Source: Alphaproteobacteria bacterium
Lineage (GTDB): Bacteria > Pseudomonadota > Alphaproteobacteria > Micropepsales > Micropepsaceae
NCBI GenBank assembly: GCA_947455695.1
Contig: CANGRN010000065.1
Location: 1-7,332 of the forward strand
Reading direction: 5' to 3'
Length of the DNA stretch: 7,332 nt
Positions 4,878 to 7,332 of the stretch are shown piece after piece (the stretch's first letter is position 1; every line of letters begins with the position of its first letter). The position numbers and the translations under genes are program-made. The notes beneath the pieces were generated by a model. The model was not told the origin of the DNA, searched no databases, and was given only the letters and a program-made list of their open reading frames with translations.

Positions 4878-7332
4878 CTAGTGCGTGAAGCGGAACCCGA
4901 TCGTGTAGTACCGGCCGATCACGTCATACAGAGTCGGATTGGTGTTCGAGCTCTGGTTGAGGGGCGTGAAGGGATTGGCATTGCCCGGATTCTGATTGGT
5001 CAGGTTGTCGATCTTGAAATACAGCGAGGAGTGTTCGGTCAGGTCATAGTGACCGCCGATGTCGAAGTAGAGCTCACCCGGCATATAGTTGCTGCTGACC
5101 GTGGGATGGTTGCTGTCCACCGGCGCGGGGCAGTTGGCGGCGCAGGCAAACCAAGCGCGGTTGATCACACCTTGGCTGAACCAGCGTTCGTTGAGGAACA
5201 GGCCCCAATTGTCGGCGTCATAACCCTGGGTGAAGAACACCTTCCAATGGGGCGTATTGCCGCCATTGCTGCCGGCGGTTTCGCTGACAAACGCGCCGAT
5301 GAAGCCCGGATTGGTTTGAAACTTCATCACATTGGTGGCCAGCATGCGGATGGTGACGTCACCGCCCAGGCCCCAGTCGATCGCGTCATCAACCGCGAAG
5401 CGATAGCTGGCTTCATAGTCGACACCATCGGTGACCACCGAGGCCAAATTGACCTGCGGCGTGGTCTGGAGAGTGGGGCTGCTGTGCGTCAGGGCCGTGT
5501 TGATCACGCCGCCGACCGCCCAGGGCTGGCCATTGGTCTGGATGAAGGAGCACTGGAAGGCATTGCCATTGAAGCACAGGTTGATCTGATCGGCCTGACC
5601 CAACTGGGCAATGATGCTCTTGACGCCGATGCGATAGTAGGTGGCCGAGAAATTGAGGCCCGGAATATAAGACGGCGACCACACCAGACCCACTTCCGTC
5701 GTCTGGCCCTTTTCGGGCTTCAGGTTGGGATTGGCGGTGATGGGGTTGGGCAGCGGGCTGATGGTCCGGTTGGCGGTATCGCCAGGGCCGTTCGAGCAGC
5801 AGGTGAAGGGATCGGTGACCGAGCCGTTGTTGACGCGGGCGCCGGCGAACAGTTCCGCCAGATTCGGCGCGCGCACGTCACGCGACTGCAAGGCGCGCAG
5901 ACGCAGGCCGTCCAGAGGCGTATCCCAGGTCGCGCCCACCTTCCAGGTCTCGACATCGCCCGAAGTGCTGTAGTGGGTGTAACGGCCCGCGAGGTTTGTG
6001 TTGATTCGGCCCCAGGCCGGATCGTCCAGCAGCGGGACGTTCACTTCGCCGAAGGTTTCCCATTCGTGGAAATAGCCGCGGGCGGGCTGGAAATTGCCGG
6101 CATACCAGTTGGGCGACGCGGGCGGGAACGCCTGGCCGTTGATGGTGCTGCCGGCATTGAGCAGCGGATTGCCGGCCGGACCGTATTGCACGCCGTCAAA
6201 CACTTCGTTGGCGCAATTGCCGCGCGAGGCGCAATCGCTCTGGCCGCGCAGCGATTCTTCGCGGAACTGGAAGCCGGTGGCGATGTCGACCTTGCCGGCC
6301 CAAGTCGAGAAGGGCGCGCCGGACACGCCGACGTCGAGGACTTCCTGGCGGGTACGGACGATCTGGGTCGGATCCCGGCCATTGGCGCCGGTGCTGCTGC
6401 CATCGGCATTCAGGCCCTGCACAAAGCTGCGGGCCGCCGGCGAGGCGCCGTTGGTGCCGATGATATTCAGCGGCTGGCAGCCCACGGAACGGGCGGCGAC
6501 GGAACGGCAAATGATGCTGCCAACCGGAACGCCCGGGAAGGATGCTTGGTTGTTGGCGGTCACCTGCACCGCATCGATCGCGGCGTTGTAATAGGGGGTG
6601 ATCAGGATGTTTTCGAGCGTGTTGTGGAAGTCCACCTCGCCATGCTGGCCATAGGCCTTGAAGGCCCAGTCGGTGTCGAACAGGTTGAACGAACCTTCCG
6701 CACCCAGGACATAACGGCGGGTGGTGCGGTTGTTATAGTTTTCGACGTTCTGCAGGACCGAGTTCTGGGCGCCATACTGCATCTTGCCGGCCGTGTAGCC
6801 GGTGGAGAAGCCGTTGTTGACAAAGCCGCCCTGCGGACCACTGGCGAGATCGGCAGCGGACGGCGCATACAGGTTGCCGCTTGTGCCGGCGATGCCGCCC
6901 GCGGGCTGCGAGATGCTGGTGAACTGGCTGTTATAGAGAGCGGTCTGGCCATTGTTGGCCAAGCAGGCCTGGGCAACGCTGGTCGGCAGGAAGGGATTGT
7001 CGCAACCGATCGACAGATTGTCCGACTTGAAGAAGGACTGGGTCGGCTTGTCCCAGGTCACGACCTCGGAATAGATCGCGCTGCCATAGAGCTGGATATT
7101 GTCGGTCAGATCGTAGGACAGGCGCATATACGCATTGCCGCGCACCAGGCGCGCCACGATCGAGTTGTAGGGACCCTGAGCGCCAGCCTGATCGCCACCG
7201 AGGCAGTAACCGCCGGAGGAGCAATTGTTGGTGCCACCGCCTGCAGTGCGATTGGGGGTCGCCGGCAGGCCGTTATAGCCATAGCCGTAATCGAACTGGG
7301 ATGGCGTACCATTGGCGCCGAACTGGGTGCCC
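4878..7332 (-). CDS. TonB-dependent outer-membrane receptor, C-terminal part, start outside the window
   Basis: The frame is open from the right edge (first full codon at 7331) to TAG at 4880-4878, giving 817 residues. A GTG at 7157 lies inside the frame and is not the start. The visible part is the beta-barrel (PF00593 type): alternating amphipathic strands with long Gly/Asn/Ser-rich loops, AYMRLSYDLTDNIQLYGSAIY near the start, CDNPFLP, YNNRTTRRYVLGAEGSF, the ALQSRDVRAPNLAELF block just before mid-barrel turns, NPNLKPEKGQTTEVGLVWSP, and the closing DVIGRYYTIGFRF strand. The TonB box and plug domain must lie upstream. Such receptors import siderophores, vitamin B12, sugars, metal chelates or other large solutes using TonB energy; the substrate is not evident. 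Fourteen cysteines occur as seven close pairs, mostly in loops. The last residue is His rather than the usual aromatic. A strong terminator follows. Neighbouring PQQ enzyme genes hint at linked uptake, but the terminator shows separate transcription. Confidence 0.95.
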   Translation of the reverse strand, partial: GTQFGANGTPSQFDYGYGYNGLPATPNRTAGGGTNNCSSGGYCLGGDQAGAQGPYNSIVARLVRGNAYMRLSYDLTDNIQLYGSAIYSEVVTWDKPTQSFFKSDNLSIGCDNPFLPTSVAQACLANNGQTALYNSQFTSISQPAGGIAGTSGNLYAPSAADLASGPQGGFVNNGFSTGYTAGKMQYGAQNSVLQNVENYNNRTTRRYVLGAEGSFNLFDTDWAFKAYGQHGEVDFHNTLENILITPYYNAAIDAVQVTANNQASFPGVPVGSIICRSVAARSVGCQPLNIIGTNGASPAARSFVQGLNADGSSTGANGRDPTQIVRTRQEVLDVGVSGAPFSTWAGKVDIATGFQFREESLRGQSDCASRGNCANEVFDGVQYGPAGNPLLNAGSTINGQAFPPASPNWYAGNFQPARGYFHEWETFGEVNVPLLDDPAWGRINTNLAGRYTHYSTSGDVETWKVGATWDTPLDGLRLRALQSRDVRAPNLAELFAGARVNNGSVTDPFTCCSNGPGDTANRTISPLPNPITANPNLKPEKGQTTEVGLVWSPSYIPGLNFSATYYRIGVKSIIAQLGQADQINLCFNGNAFQCSFIQTNGQPWAVGGVINTALTHSSPTLQTTPQVNLASVVTDGVDYEASYRFAVDDAIDWGLGGDVTIRMLATNVMKFQTNPGFIGAFVSETAGSNGGNTPHWKVFFTQGYDADNWGLFLNERWFSQGVINRAWFACAANCPAPVDSNHPTVSSNYMPGELYFDIGGHYDLTEHSSLYFKIDNLTNQNPGNANPFTPLNQSSNTNPTLYDVIGRYYTIGFRFTH

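Noticed and set aside
6094..6591. Plus-strand and alternative minus-strand frames across the receptor
   Set aside because: All are shadows of the continuous 817-residue receptor frame.
1..7332. tRNA, rRNA, CRISPR arrays, insertion sequences, integrase or attachment sites
   Set aside because: No regular direct repeats with spacers, no transposase or integrase motifs and no tRNA-like cloverleaf were found on reading both strands; the genes are tightly packed.

Overview
The window is a GC-rich bacterial segment in which every convincing gene lies on the minus strand, so it is read from the right edge to the left. Codon use rich in G/C at third positions, a TonB-dependent receptor with the style of cysteine-bearing loops and DNPFLP motif common in Sphingomonadales/Caulobacterales-type bacteria, a quinohemoprotein and a TIGR02466-type 2OG-Fe(II) oxygenase together suggest an alphaproteobacterium. 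That placement is an inference from gene style, not from a marker gene.

Layout in transcription order: (1) 7332-4878, the C-terminal 817 residues of a TonB-dependent outer-membrane receptor whose start lies outside the window; (2) 4859-4821, a strong intrinsic terminator with a perfect 10-bp stem and a T-rich tail, which closes the receptor unit; (3) 4739-4233, a secreted CHRD-domain protein; (4) 4222-2120, a periplasmic quinohemoprotein dehydrogenase with an N-terminal cytochrome c domain and a C-terminal PQQ beta-propeller; (5) 2117-675, one open frame holding a valacyclovir-hydrolase/BPHL-like alpha/beta hydrolase followed by a 2OG-Fe(II) oxygenase (PF13759/TIGR02466 type); (6) 632-1, the first 210 residues of a TPR protein that runs off the left edge.

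Gaps are 10 nt (CHRD to dehydrogenase) and 2 nt (dehydrogenase to hydrolase), so genes 3-5 look like one operon. The TPR gene follows 42 nt later and may have its own promoter, since a perfect TATAAT sits in that gap. A plausible reading is uptake of a substrate or cofactor by the receptor, periplasmic oxidation by the quinohemoprotein with electrons leaving through its heme, and cytoplasmic hydrolysis and hydroxylation by the hydrolase and oxygenase. No substrate can be named from the sequence.

The most notable points are: the hydrolase/oxygenase frame is joined by an 81-nt AT-richer linker that looks like a former intergenic spacer, and one T would decide whether it is one gene or two; the heme-first, PQQ-second domain order; and the altered metal site of the propeller, with a lanthanide-type D-x-D, Gln at the usual Asn ligand and no vicinal cysteine pair. 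No tRNA, rRNA, CRISPR, insertion sequence or integrase was seen, and no gene-free stretch exceeds 138 nt.
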